NCBI GenBank assembly: GCA_937923365.1
Contig: CALAIJ010000258.1
Location: 1-12,503 of the forward strand
From: an uncultured Sulfitobacter sp.
GTDB lineage: Bacteria > Pseudomonadota > Alphaproteobacteria > Rhodobacterales > Rhodobacteraceae
DNA: 12,503 nt
Direction of reading: 5' to 3'
Within the stretch, counting starts at the first letter, position 1; every line of letters starts with the position of its first letter. Both the position numbers and the translations under genes were made by a program. Shown in pieces: positions 1 through 6,947 of this stretch. The notes beneath the pieces were generated by a model. That model did not search any database. It was not told where the DNA came from and was given only the letters and a program-made list of their open reading frames with translations.

Positions 1-901
1 CGTGCACACGCGCCTCTCTGGCGTGGCTGATTATCTGGCCGAGGATGACACCCACGCGCTGGCGCTGGCGCGCCGGGCGGTCAAAGGGTTTAACCGCGCC
101 AAGCCGCACACTGTGGAATGGGCCACGCCCGAAGCACCCGCATACGATCCTGACGAAATCCTTGGCGTGGTGACCGCCGATCTGCGTACGCCTTACGACA
201 TCCGCGAGGTGATCGCGCGCGTGGTCGATGGCAGCCGTTTTGACGAATTCAAAGCGCGGTTCGGCGAAACACTCGTCACCGGCTTTGCCCATGTCAAAGG
301 CTGCCCCGTGGGCATCATCGCCAACAACGGCGTGTTGTTTTCCGAGGCTGCACAGAAGGGCGCGCATTTCGTCGAACTTTGTAGTCAGCGCGGTATTCCC
401 CTGGTCTTCCTGCAAAACATCACTGGTTTCATGGTGGGTCGGAAATACGAAAACGAAGGCATCGCACGACACGGCGCCAAGATGGTCACGGCTGTGGCCT
501 GTACCGAAGTGCCCAAGATCACCCTGCTGGTGGGCGGCTCATTCGGGGCGGGCAACTACGGTATGGCAGGGCGCGCCTATTCCCCGCGCTTCATGTGGAC
601 ATGGCCGAACAGCCGCATCTCCGTGATGGGGGGGCCGCAGGCGGCGGGGGTCTTGGCGACGGTGAAACGCGACGCGATCGAGCACGCAGGCAATACATGG
701 AGCGCCGAGGAAGAAGCGGCGTTCAAACAGCCCACCATCGACATGTTCGAGGAACAATCCCATCCGCTTTACGCAAGTGCACGGCTTTGGGACGATGGGG
801 TCATCGACCCGCGCAAAACCCGCGACGTGCTTGGCCTAAGCCTGCGCGCCAGCCTCAATGCCCCGATCAAAGAGACGCGCTTTGGCGTCTTCCGCATGTA
901 A
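1..901 (+). CDS. mccB: Methylcrotonyl-CoA carboxylase beta (carboxyltransferase) subunit, 5'-truncated by the window
   Basis: This is the carboxyltransferase half of 3-methylcrotonyl-CoA carboxylase, the cytoplasmic biotin enzyme that converts 3-methylcrotonyl-CoA to 3-methylglutaconyl-CoA in leucine breakdown. The reading frame is open from the left edge, so the GTG at 2 is only an in-frame valine codon. About 299 residues are visible, the C-terminal part of a family that usually runs to about 530. The crotonase-like carboxyltransferase fold is recognisable from the segment [18 protein letters not shown] (about 406-460), the glycine-rich [12 protein letters not shown] (about 532-567), [11 protein letters not shown] (about 619-651), and the family-typical C-terminal FRM. 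Its TAA stop shares one base with the ATG of the nuclease gene that follows. Its partner, the biotin-carrying alpha subunit, lies 1.65 kb downstream. I am confident of the subunit identity because these motifs match MCC beta better than propionyl-CoA carboxylase beta. Confidence 0.95.
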   Translation, partial: VHTRLSGVADYLAEDDTHALALARRAVKGFNRAKPHTVEWATPEAPAYDPDEILGVVTADLRTPYDIREVIARVVDGSRFDEFKARFGETLVTGFAHVKGCPVGIIANNGVLFSEAAQKGAHFVELCSQRGIPLVFLQNITGFMVGRKYENEGIARHGAKMVTAVACTEVPKITLLVGGSFGAGNYGMAGRAYSPRFMWTWPNSRISVMGGPQAAGVLATVKRDAIEHAGNTWSAEEEAAFKQPTIDMFEEQSHPLYASARLWDDGVIDPRKTRDVLGLSLRASLNAPIKETRFGVFRM

Positions 902-1347
902 TGGCGCTTTGGAAACGGGTTCTGGTGGGATGGATCATGGTCATGGGGGTCTGGATGTACGCAGTGAATTTTTACGAAGGCAAGGCCGGAAAAACGGGGG
1001 AGTGCACTGTGGGATATGTCTATGACGGCGATACCGTGGCGCTGGAATGTGGTGAGGCCAGCCAGCGCACGGCCCGTGTGCAAGGGCTGGATACGCCCGA
1101 AACCAAAGACCCGCGATGCGAGGCCGAACGCGCATTGGGCAAGAAGGCGACACTGCGGCTACGTGCTTTGGTCGCAGGCGGGCAGGTCAGCTATCGAGGG
1201 TTGGGGCATGACAAATACGGCCGCCAATTGATCCGGCTGAAAGTCGATGGCGTTGATGTGGCCGACACCCTTGTCCGCGAAGGCTTGGCCGTGCGCTACA
1301 GCGGCGGTGCGCGCCCCGATTGGTGCCGCAAGCTGAGGGCGGGCTGA
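901..1347 (+). CDS. Membrane-anchored thermonuclease-like (SNase fold) protein
   Basis: This 148-residue protein has the staphylococcal nuclease (SNase/thermonuclease) fold. The calcium-binding and catalytic set is intact: D42 and D44 in YDGDT, R59, D64-T65 and E67 in LDTPE, and R108 in KYGR, matching nuclease D21, R35, D40-T41, E43 and R87 in order. Residues 7-20 form a hydrophobic stretch after a basic KR, consistent with a signal anchor or uncleaved signal, so the nuclease domain is probably periplasmic. Four cysteines (C35, C50, C73, C142) would allow disulfides there. The ATG at 901 is chosen because it overlaps the mccB TAA (TAATG) and leaves no gap; the frame is open further upstream, but only inside mccB. 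The stop overlaps the ASCH gene start (TGATG). The biological substrate and any link to leucine catabolism are unknown; the fold assignment is firm. Confidence 0.88.
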   Translation: MALWKRVLVGWIMVMGVWMYAVNFYEGKAGKTGECTVGYVYDGDTVALECGEASQRTARVQGLDTPETKDPRCEAERALGKKATLRLRALVAGGQVSYRGLGHDKYGRQLIRLKVDGVDVADTLVREGLAVRYSGGARPDWCRKLRAG

Positions 1348-1778
1348 TGGCCATGCCAAAGGATATCGCCGCGCGTTACCCGCAGGCAGAGACCTTTCGG
1401 TTCGGCGACAGCGCCGCGCTGAACGCAGAGATATTGGCGCTGGTCCGGGCAGGGCGCAAAACAGTGACGTGCGGTGCTCTTGCGTCTTTTGAGGCAAGGG
1501 ATGAGCCGCTGCCACAGGTCGGACGCACGGACATCGCGCTTGATTGGGACGGCACGCCGCAACTGGCCCTGCGCACGGTGGAGGTGCAGCACATCCCGTT
1601 TGATCAGATGCCTGAGGACCTCGTTGCAGACCAGGGAGAGTTCCGCGATCTGGACCACTGGCGCGCAGGCTATCAAGCCTACCTCACGCGGGCAGGGCAG
1701 TTCACGCTGGACGTGATGATGCTGGTCGAGCGTTTCGAGGTTGTCGAGGATTTGGGGGACTTGGCTAAGCGGCCGTGA
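1347..1778 (+). CDS. ASCH-domain protein
   Basis: This 143-residue protein looks like a stand-alone ASCH domain, a beta-barrel fold related to PUA and thought to bind RNA or modified nucleosides. The features I rely on are an N-terminal FRFGDS segment, the GRKTVTCG loop at about residues 31-38, a central strand ending in the ALRTVEV segment, and the C-terminal GEFRDLDHWRAGY helix followed by a FTLDVMMLVERFEVVE strand. The family includes YqfB-type N4-acetylcytidine amidohydrolases, but I cannot assign that activity here. The ATG at 1347 is preferred because it forms a TGATG overlap with the nuclease stop. An ATG at 1353 would remove two residues, and an in-frame ATG at 1320 would overlap the nuclease gene by 28 bases. 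The protein is probably cytoplasmic and co-transcribed with the mcc genes; any functional tie to them is inference from position only. Confidence 0.82.
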   Translation: MAMPKDIAARYPQAETFRFGDSAALNAEILALVRAGRKTVTCGALASFEARDEPLPQVGRTDIALDWDGTPQLALRTVEVQHIPFDQMPEDLVADQGEFRDLDHWRAGYQAYLTRAGQFTLDVMMLVERFEVVEDLGDLAKRP

Positions 1779-1787
1779 TTTTCGAAA

Positions 1788-1793
1788 TGAGGA
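1788..1793 (+). promoter_or_regulatory. Shine-Dalgarno site selecting a TTG start at 1801
   Basis: TGAGGA lies 7 bases upstream of the TTG at 1801 and just after the stop of the ASCH gene. It favours this TTG over the in-frame TTG at 1741, which would begin 38 bases inside the ASCH gene with no comparable site. Confidence 0.5.
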
Positions 1794-1800
1794 TAGAGAT

Positions 1801-2553
1801 TTGACAGGGATTAGTATTTTGGAACGTCGGCTCGCGCGGCTTTTTGACGAGGGGCGCCGCTATGTTCAGCACGAAGACGATCTGGTGGATCGTCGGTTGA
1901 AGTGGATCATTACAATTAGCGGCTTTCTGTTTGCTGCGTACGGGGGCTCATTGATTGCGACCGCGAATGTAAAAGAAAATGCAAGCCAGATGATGCTGTT
2001 ATCAGGGGCTCGTATCGGCATGGGCATTGCGGGTGTGATCAGTTGCATTATCGGCGCAAGTAGCATCAACGCGGCGCATCGGGCGATCAAGGCCATTGCG
2101 CGGAAGTACACGGCCTTTGTCATCGCGAACGCCAAAGGGATCGAAGAAGAAAAGTTGCAGGCTTGGCAGCTGATTGGCGATAGGCCCAGCAAGTTGCCAG
2201 GTTTTTCTTCGAGTATCTTCATGCCCTATCTGATCGCAAATGTTTGGTTTGCTTTACTGCTGCTTGAAGTGGCTTTGGTGATGCGAAATGAGGTCATTTT
2301 GGCCGAGATTCGCACCTTAAGCAGCGGTGAACAGGATGAGTTTGTGAACTTCATCTGTTTGTTTATCATATTTCTCTCTTCCACAGCATTTGCCGTTTAT
2401 CATTCGATGAACGGGCTGAAAGCAGATGGCGCGCAGGACAAGGGCAACGTTGCCAAGGGCGTTGAGGAATTCAAATCAATCTCTGATGCTTCGTTTAAGC
2501 GAAAATTGCCCGTTGCCAACTTGGGCAACTCCAGCAAAACGCCAAAAGGATAA
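1801..2553 (+). CDS. Uncharacterised four-helix membrane protein inside the mcc operon
   Basis: I do not recognise a named family. From the TTG at 1801 the protein has 250 residues and four hydrophobic segments at about 35-54, 72-90, 142-161 and 183-201, so it should be an integral inner-membrane protein. The first helix is preceded by a charged amphipathic stretch with HEDDLVDRRLKW (24-35). Between helices 2 and 3 is a hydrophilic part rich in K and E. After helix 4 comes a polar, lysine-rich tail of about 50 residues. Base composition is visibly more A/T-rich than its neighbours and codon choice is less GC-biased, which suggests later acquisition. It is 22 bases after the ASCH gene and 4 bases before mccA, and its last codons contain the mccA ribosome-binding site. 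The HED-L-RLxW motif before a helix resembles many unannotated small membrane proteins. No transporter or enzyme motif is visible. Confidence 0.75.
   Translation: MTGISILERRLARLFDEGRRYVQHEDDLVDRRLKWIITISGFLFAAYGGSLIATANVKENASQMMLLSGARIGMGIAGVISCIIGASSINAAHRAIKAIARKYTAFVIANAKGIEEEKLQAWQLIGDRPSKLPGFSSSIFMPYLIANVWFALLLLEVALVMRNEVILAEIRTLSSGEQDEFVNFICLFIIFLSSTAFAVYHSMNGLKADGAQDKGNVAKGVEEFKSISDASFKRKLPVANLGNSSKTPKG
2545..2550 (+). promoter_or_regulatory. mccA Shine-Dalgarno site within the preceding gene
   Basis: AAAGGA lies 7 bases upstream of the mccA ATG at 2558 and inside the last codons of the four-helix membrane gene. It fixes the mccA start and implies that mccA translation is affected by ribosomes finishing that gene. 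Confidence 0.6.
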
Positions 2554-2557
2554 CGCA

Positions 2558-4498
2558 ATGTTTGATACGATCCTGATCGCCAATCGCGGGGAAATCGCCT
2601 GCCGTGTTATGGAAACGGCGCAGGCCATGGGCGTGGCTTGCGTCGCGGTCTATTCCGACGCGGATGCAAATGCCAAGCATGTGGCCATGGCGGATGCGGC
2701 TGTACGCATCGGTGGGCCAGCACCTGCGGACAGTTACTTGCGCGGCGATGTGATCATTCAGGCGGCCTTGGACGCAGGTGCGCAGGCGATCCATCCCGGT
2801 TACGGCTTTTTGTCTGAGAACCCTGATTTCGTTGAGGCCGTCGCCGCCGCAGGCCTGACATTTATCGGGCCGTCAGCAGATGCGATCCGGGCTATGGGTT
2901 TGAAAGATGCGGCCAAGGCCCTGATGGTCGAGGCGGGCGTGCCTGTCGTGCCGGGATATCATGGCAAGGATCAGGACGATGCCTTGCTGGCGGACGAGGC
3001 GGAAAAGATAGGCTATCCGGTCCTGATCAAGGCCGTGGCGGGCGGTGGCGGCAAGGGCATGCGGCTGGTGGAGGACGCCAAAGGGTTCCAGACCGCCCTC
3101 GACAGTGCGCGTTCCGAGGCCAGGACCGCCTTCGGCAATGCCGATGTGCTGGTCGAGAAATTCGTCAGCAAACCGCGCCACATCGAGGTGCAGGTCTTTG
3201 GCGACGGCACCCGTGCGGTGCATTTGTTCGAGCGCGATTGCTCGCTTCAGCGGCGCCACCAGAAAGTGATCGAGGAAGCCCCCGCACCGGGCATGACTGA
3301 AAAGATGCGTGCAGCCATGGGGGCGGCCGCCGTCCGCGCGGCAGAGGCGATCGGCTACGCAGGCGCGGGCACGGTTGAATTCATCGTGAACGGCGAGGGC
3401 GGACTGTCCGAGGACGGGTTCTTTTTCATGGAGATGAACACGCGGCTGCAGGTGGAGCATCCCGTAACCGAGGCGATCACCGGTGTTGATCTGGTCAGCT
3501 GGCAGTTGCGCGTCGCCGCAGGAGAGCCTTTGCCCGCGTCTCAGGATGACTTGAGGATTACGGGCCACGCCTTTGAGGCGCGGCTCTACGCCGAAGACGT
3601 GCCCGCCGGCTTCCTGCCTGCAACAGGCACGTTGAGCCATCTGGCATTTACCCCTCAGACCCGTGCGGATTCCGGCGTGCGGGCGGGTGATACGATCTCT
3701 CCGTTTTATGATCCGATGATCGCCAAGGTGATCGTGCACGGGGAAAACCGCGATGTGGCCCTGTCGCGTCTGCGCGCAGCACTGGCAGGCTGCGAGGTTG
3801 CTGGCACGGTGACAAACCTCGCGTTTCTGGGCGCACTCGCAGGGCATGCAGGCTTTGCCAAGGGCGACGTGGACACCGGATTGATCGCACGTGACATCGC
3901 GGCATTGACGGCCCCCCCTACGACCCAAGAGCGGCACTTTGCCCAAGCTGGAATGATCGCGCTGGGGCTCATGGATGTTGCGCCTGATGCAGGCTTTGCC
4001 CTGTGGGAACCATTGGTCAGGCAGGTCAGCGTCACACGCGACGAAGAGGTGCATCTGCTGAAAGTGCAGGTTCTCTCGGCTGATCGCCAGCTTTGGCAGG
4101 TCGGCGACACTCAGGTTGTGGCGGAGCGGAGCGCGGCAGGCTGGCTCATTGGGGGCCAAATGGCCCCGCGCTTCGCGAAGGCGGGTGCGACCATCACCTT
4201 GTTCGACACTTACGGGATGGCGTTCGACGTGGTCGACCCGCTCGAGCGTGCATCCGGTCGCGGCGGGGACGGCAACCTGATTGAGGCGCCGATGCCGGGC
4301 CTTGTGCGCGCGGTTGACGCGTCCGTTGGGCAGCAGGTGCGCGCCGGTGACCGACTGGCGGTTCTGGAAGCGATGAAGATGGAGCATTCCTTGCTGGCCG
4401 CGCGCGACGGTGTGGTTGCCGAAGTGCTGGCCGCGCAGGGCGATCAGGTGGAAGCGGGTGCGGCCTTGGTCCGGCTGGAACCGGAGGCGGAGACGTGA
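2558..4498 (+). CDS. mccA: Methylcrotonyl-CoA carboxylase alpha (biotin carboxylase / biotin carrier) subunit
   Basis: This 646-residue protein carboxylates biotin with ATP and bicarbonate and delivers it to the beta subunit to make 3-methylglutaconyl-CoA. The biotin carboxylase N-domain opens with ILIANRGEIACRV (5-17). An ATP-grasp domain follows, with the glycine-rich ATP loop GGGGKGM at 162-168. The catalytic EMNTRLQVEHPVTE is at 292-305, with E300 matching E296 of E. coli AccC. The biotin carboxylase C-domain contains EARLYAED. A linker leads to a C-terminal biotinyl domain where EAMKM presents K607 as the lysine to be biotinylated. The length fits MCC alpha. The start at 2558 has a good ribosome site and begins directly with the domain; the frame is open further upstream but only within the previous gene. 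The beta subunit ends at 901. MCC rather than propionyl- or geranyl-CoA carboxylase is inferred from the HMG-CoA lyase and hydratase downstream. Confidence 0.96.
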   Translation: MFDTILIANRGEIACRVMETAQAMGVACVAVYSDADANAKHVAMADAAVRIGGPAPADSYLRGDVIIQAALDAGAQAIHPGYGFLSENPDFVEAVAAAGLTFIGPSADAIRAMGLKDAAKALMVEAGVPVVPGYHGKDQDDALLADEAEKIGYPVLIKAVAGGGGKGMRLVEDAKGFQTALDSARSEARTAFGNADVLVEKFVSKPRHIEVQVFGDGTRAVHLFERDCSLQRRHQKVIEEAPAPGMTEKMRAAMGAAAVRAAEAIGYAGAGTVEFIVNGEGGLSEDGFFFMEMNTRLQVEHPVTEAITGVDLVSWQLRVAAGEPLPASQDDLRITGHAFEARLYAEDVPAGFLPATGTLSHLAFTPQTRADSGVRAGDTISPFYDPMIAKVIVHGENRDVALSRLRAALAGCEVAGTVTNLAFLGALAGHAGFAKGDVDTGLIARDIAALTAPPTTQERHFAQAGMIALGLMDVAPDAGFALWEPLVRQVSVTRDEEVHLLKVQVLSADRQLWQVGDTQVVAERSAAGWLIGGQMAPRFAKAGATITLFDTYGMAFDVVDPLERASGRGGDGNLIEAPMPGLVRAVDASVGQQVRAGDRLAVLEAMKMEHSLLAARDGVVAEVLAAQGDQVEAGAALVRLEPEAET

Positions 4499-4541
4499 CC
4501 GCCGCGCTGCCTATAGCCGGTCTTCTTGCGAGGAAACAACC

Positions 4542-5207
4542 ATGATCACATTGCATCACAGCCCCCAGACACGCTCCATGCGGTCGCTCTGGCTTTTGCA
4601 TGAGCTAGGAGTGGCGTTTCAAGTGCGGCTGCATGCCTTTGACAAAAGTCTGCGCGATCCGGCCTATTTGAGCCTGTCGCCCGCAGGGCGCGTGCCCGCG
4701 CTGGAGATCGAAGGCGAGCGGATGTTCGAGACGGGCGCAATCACCGAGTATCTCTGCGAACGCTTTAGCCCGGACCGGTTGGGGCGCAGTGCGGGGTCGC
4801 CCGACCGCATGGCGTGGCTTGTCTGGCTGCATTTCTCTGAAACGCTCAGCCAGCATACCGCAGCACTGACCCAGCAACATGTCGCCCTGCGCGAAGACCA
4901 CATGCGCAGCCCCATCGTTATGAAACTGGAGGCCGCGCGGGTGGCGAAATGCTACGATGCCATTGAGGCGCGACTGTCCACGCCAATCGAGAACCGCGAC
5001 TACCTGCTGACCTCAGGCTTTTCGGCGGCGGACATATCGGTGGGGCAGGCGGTTTATATGTCGCGTTACTTTGTGACGCTGGATCAGCACCCGGCTGTGG
5101 CCGATTGGTACGCGCGGATCACCGAACGCGAGAGCTTTGCCAAGTCGCTTCCCGTCGAGGGAGGGATCTATACCCAGGATTTTTATCCCCCTTGGCCGAT
5201 CGTTTGA
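4542..5207 (+). CDS. Glutathione S-transferase family protein
   Basis: This 221-residue protein has the two-domain cytosolic glutathione transferase layout. The N-terminal thioredoxin-like domain starts HHSPQTRSMRSLWLLHELG (5-23). It contains the cis-proline motif RVPAL (V51-P52) and the glutathione-contact acid E63-T64 in MFETGAITEYL. The C-terminal helical domain includes the N-capping box GFSAADIS (159-166) and ends with PAVADWYARI. S7, T10 and S12 near the N-terminus are candidates for the activating residue; I cannot decide between them. AGGA at 4531-4534 is 7 bases before the ATG. The gene lies 43 bases after mccA and 99 bases before the HMG-CoA lyase gene, all on the same strand, so it is probably in the liu operon. 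Its substrate is unknown. A role in handling reactive acyl-CoA products of leucine breakdown would be speculation. Confidence 0.9.
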   Translation: MITLHHSPQTRSMRSLWLLHELGVAFQVRLHAFDKSLRDPAYLSLSPAGRVPALEIEGERMFETGAITEYLCERFSPDRLGRSAGSPDRMAWLVWLHFSETLSQHTAALTQQHVALREDHMRSPIVMKLEAARVAKCYDAIEARLSTPIENRDYLLTSGFSAADISVGQAVYMSRYFVTLDQHPAVADWYARITERESFAKSLPVEGGIYTQDFYPPWPIV

Positions 5208-5276
5208 GGCTGGTCTCTTTGTGCAATTAAGGAAAAGGTGAAACGACAGGCAGACGCAGGACCAAAGTTCAGCGGA

Positions 5277-5292
5277 TTGTGTGCGATCACAA
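5277..5292 (+). promoter_or_regulatory. Short inverted repeat before the HMG-CoA lyase ribosome site
   Basis: TTGTG and CACAA form perfect 5-base arms around a 6-base centre, ending next to the purine-rich ribosome site of the following gene. It sits in the only sizeable gap (99 bases) of the liu operon, so it could be an operator or an RNA hairpin. A 5-base arm can easily arise by chance, and no regulator gene is in view. Confidence 0.2.
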
Positions 5293-5306
5293 GAGGGGGA
5301 GATCAA

Positions 5307-6161
5307 ATGGCTTTAGGACCGTGCGAGATATTCGAAGTGGGCCCACGCGACGGGCTTCAGAACGAAGCGGGCGAGATCAGCGTGGAGCAGAAGGTCGCTT
5401 TGGTGGACAAGCTGAGCGCTGCCGGTTTCAAACGCATTGAATGCGCGAGTTTTGTCAGCCCGAAATGGGTGCCGCAGATGGCCGGATCAGGTGCCGTGAT
5501 GGCAGCGATCAAGCGCGTGGACGGTGTGCGATACGCGGCCCTGACCCCCAACATGCGCGGATACGAGGACGCGATTTCAGCGGGCGTTGATGAGATTGCA
5601 GTCTTTGGCTCTGCCTCCGAAGGGTTCAGCCAGAAGAACATCAATGCCTCCATCGCGGAATCGCTGGAACGCTTTGCCCCCATACTGGAGCAGGCGCGCC
5701 ACGTGGATATGCCGGTGCGCGGTTATGTGTCCTGCGTGGTGGAATGCCCCTACGACGGTACCGTTGCGCCCACCGCCGTGGCCGAGGTGGCGGACAAATT
5801 GTTTGCCATGGGGTGCTACGAAATTTCACTGGGCGACACCATCGGGGCGGGCACCCCTGACAGTATCGCGCGGATGTTACTGGCGGTGCGCGATGTGGTT
5901 CCCGCAGGGCGGTTGGCAGGGCACTACCATGACACACATGGCCGCGCGATGGACATGATTGATGCCTCGCTTTCCATGGGTGTGCGTGTGTTCGACGCGG
6001 CTGTCGGCGGGCTTGGCGGATGTCCGTTCGCACCGGGTGCTGCGGGAAATGTCCCTACCGAGGCAGTCAATGCGCATCTCACCGCGCTGGGCTACGACAC
6101 GGGGCTGGATCAGACCATCGTCGAGCAGGCCGCAGAGATGGCCCGCGCACTTCGGAGGTAG
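5307..6161 (+). CDS. mvaB: Hydroxymethylglutaryl-CoA lyase
   Basis: This 284-residue TIM-barrel enzyme cleaves 3-hydroxy-3-methylglutaryl-CoA to acetoacetate and acetyl-CoA, the last step of leucine catabolism, in the cytoplasm. The active-site set is complete: R14 and D15 in EVGPRDGLQNE, the metal ligands H206 and H208 in GHYHDTHG, and the catalytic loop cysteine C239 in GGLGGCPFAPGAAGNVPTE. These sit at a constant 27-residue offset from human HMGCL R41, D42, H233, H235 and C266, which matches the human mitochondrial presequence and supports the ATG at 5307. GAGGGGGA at 5293-5300 lies 6 bases upstream of that start. A GTG at 5238 in the same frame would add 23 residues unlike the family. The stop is 3 bases before the hydratase start, and the ribosome site for that gene (GGAGG) is within the last codons here. 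Identity is near certain. Confidence 0.97.
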   Translation: MALGPCEIFEVGPRDGLQNEAGEISVEQKVALVDKLSAAGFKRIECASFVSPKWVPQMAGSGAVMAAIKRVDGVRYAALTPNMRGYEDAISAGVDEIAVFGSASEGFSQKNINASIAESLERFAPILEQARHVDMPVRGYVSCVVECPYDGTVAPTAVAEVADKLFAMGCYEISLGDTIGAGTPDSIARMLLAVRDVVPAGRLAGHYHDTHGRAMDMIDASLSMGVRVFDAAVGGLGGCPFAPGAAGNVPTEAVNAHLTALGYDTGLDQTIVEQAAEMARALRR

Positions 6162-6164
6162 GCA

Positions 6165-6947
6165 ATGTTCGAAACACTGACCCTTGATACCGATACCCGC
6201 GGCGTGGCGACGCTCACGCTGAACAGGCCTGCAAAACACAACGCCATGTCCGCCCGAATGCTGGAAGACCTGACCGCTGCCGCCCATCAACTGGCTGCGG
6301 ATGATGCGGTGCGCGTGGTGGTCCTGACGGGGGCGGGCACGTCTTTCTGCGCAGGCGGCGATCTGGGATGGATGGCGGCCCAACGCGATATGGATGCCGC
6401 CACCCGCTCGAAGGAGGCGGGCAAACTGGCCGCCATGCTGGGCGCGCTCAATACCCTGCCGAAACCTTTGATCGGGCGGCTGCAGGGAAATGCTTTTGGC
6501 GGCGGTGTCGGACTGGCCAGTGTTTGTGACGTGGCCGTGGGTGTGGACACCCTCAAGATGGGCTTTACCGAGACGCGTCTGGGGATCATTCCTGCAACGA
6601 TCGGGCCTTATGTCATTGCCCGCATGGGGGAAGGCCGCGCCCGGCGTGTCTTTATGTCTGCGCGATTGTTTGATGCGCATGAGGCGGTGGAGCTGGGTTT
6701 GCTGGCGCGCAGCGTTCCCGCAGCTGCGTTGGACGACGCCATCGAGCGCGAAGTCAGCCCTTATCTGTCCTGTGCGCCCGGTGCTGTGGCCGCCGCCAAA
6801 AAACTGGCGCGTGACCTGGGCCCAAAGATTGATGACGCGGTTGTAACGCACACGATCAACGCGCTTGCCCAGCGGTGGGAAACCGAAGAGGCCGCTGAAG
6901 GGATCGGCGCCTTCTTTGACAAACGCAAGCCGCGCTGGGCTAGGTAG
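6165..6947 (+). CDS. liuC: Crotonase-family enoyl-CoA hydratase, probable 3-methylglutaconyl-CoA hydratase
   Basis: This 260-residue crotonase-fold protein most likely hydrates 3-methylglutaconyl-CoA to HMG-CoA, linking MCC and the lyase encoded just before it. Visible family features are the N-terminal LTLNRPAKHNAMS, the oxyanion-hole segment AGGDLGWM, a second oxyanion loop FGGGVGLASVCD, and E136 in FTETRLGIIPATIGPYVI. At the position of the first catalytic glutamate of mitochondrial enoyl-CoA hydratase (E144, in GGGxEL) this protein has G116; only the second acid (E164 equivalent, E136) is kept. Leucine-cluster hydratases that I recall carry the same GGGVGL version, so this need not mean lost activity. 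GGAGG, starting at 6154, precedes the ATG. The gene ends the operon and overlaps the opposing response regulator gene by 8 bases. Substrate is inferred from neighbours; the fold is certain. Confidence 0.88.
   Translation: MFETLTLDTDTRGVATLTLNRPAKHNAMSARMLEDLTAAAHQLAADDAVRVVVLTGAGTSFCAGGDLGWMAAQRDMDAATRSKEAGKLAAMLGALNTLPKPLIGRLQGNAFGGGVGLASVCDVAVGVDTLKMGFTETRLGIIPATIGPYVIARMGEGRARRVFMSARLFDAHEAVELGLLARSVPAAALDDAIEREVSPYLSCAPGAVAAAKKLARDLGPKIDDAVVTHTINALAQRWETEEAAEGIGAFFDKRKPRWAR

Noticed and set aside
595..900. Extension of the nuclease frame upstream of the ATG at 901
   Set aside because: This part lies wholly inside mccB in another frame, is Arg/Gly-rich without motif, and would bury the hydrophobic signal anchor in the middle of the protein.
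1741..1800. Earlier TTG start for the four-helix membrane protein
   Set aside because: It would overlap the ASCH gene by 38 bases and lacks a ribosome site, whereas the TTG at 1801 has TGAGGA at good spacing.
2873..4387. 504-codon open frame on the minus strand opposite mccA
   Set aside because: It is the reverse of a high-GC gene with strong third-position bias. Its translation is Arg/His/Cys-rich with no motif, and mccA on the plus strand is unmistakable.
5277..5292. CRP/FNR-type binding site at the inverted repeat
   Set aside because: The TGTG and CACA half-sites resemble a CRP site, but spacing and outer bases do not fit TGTGA-N6-TCACA, and its place directly before a ribosome site is unusual for that family.
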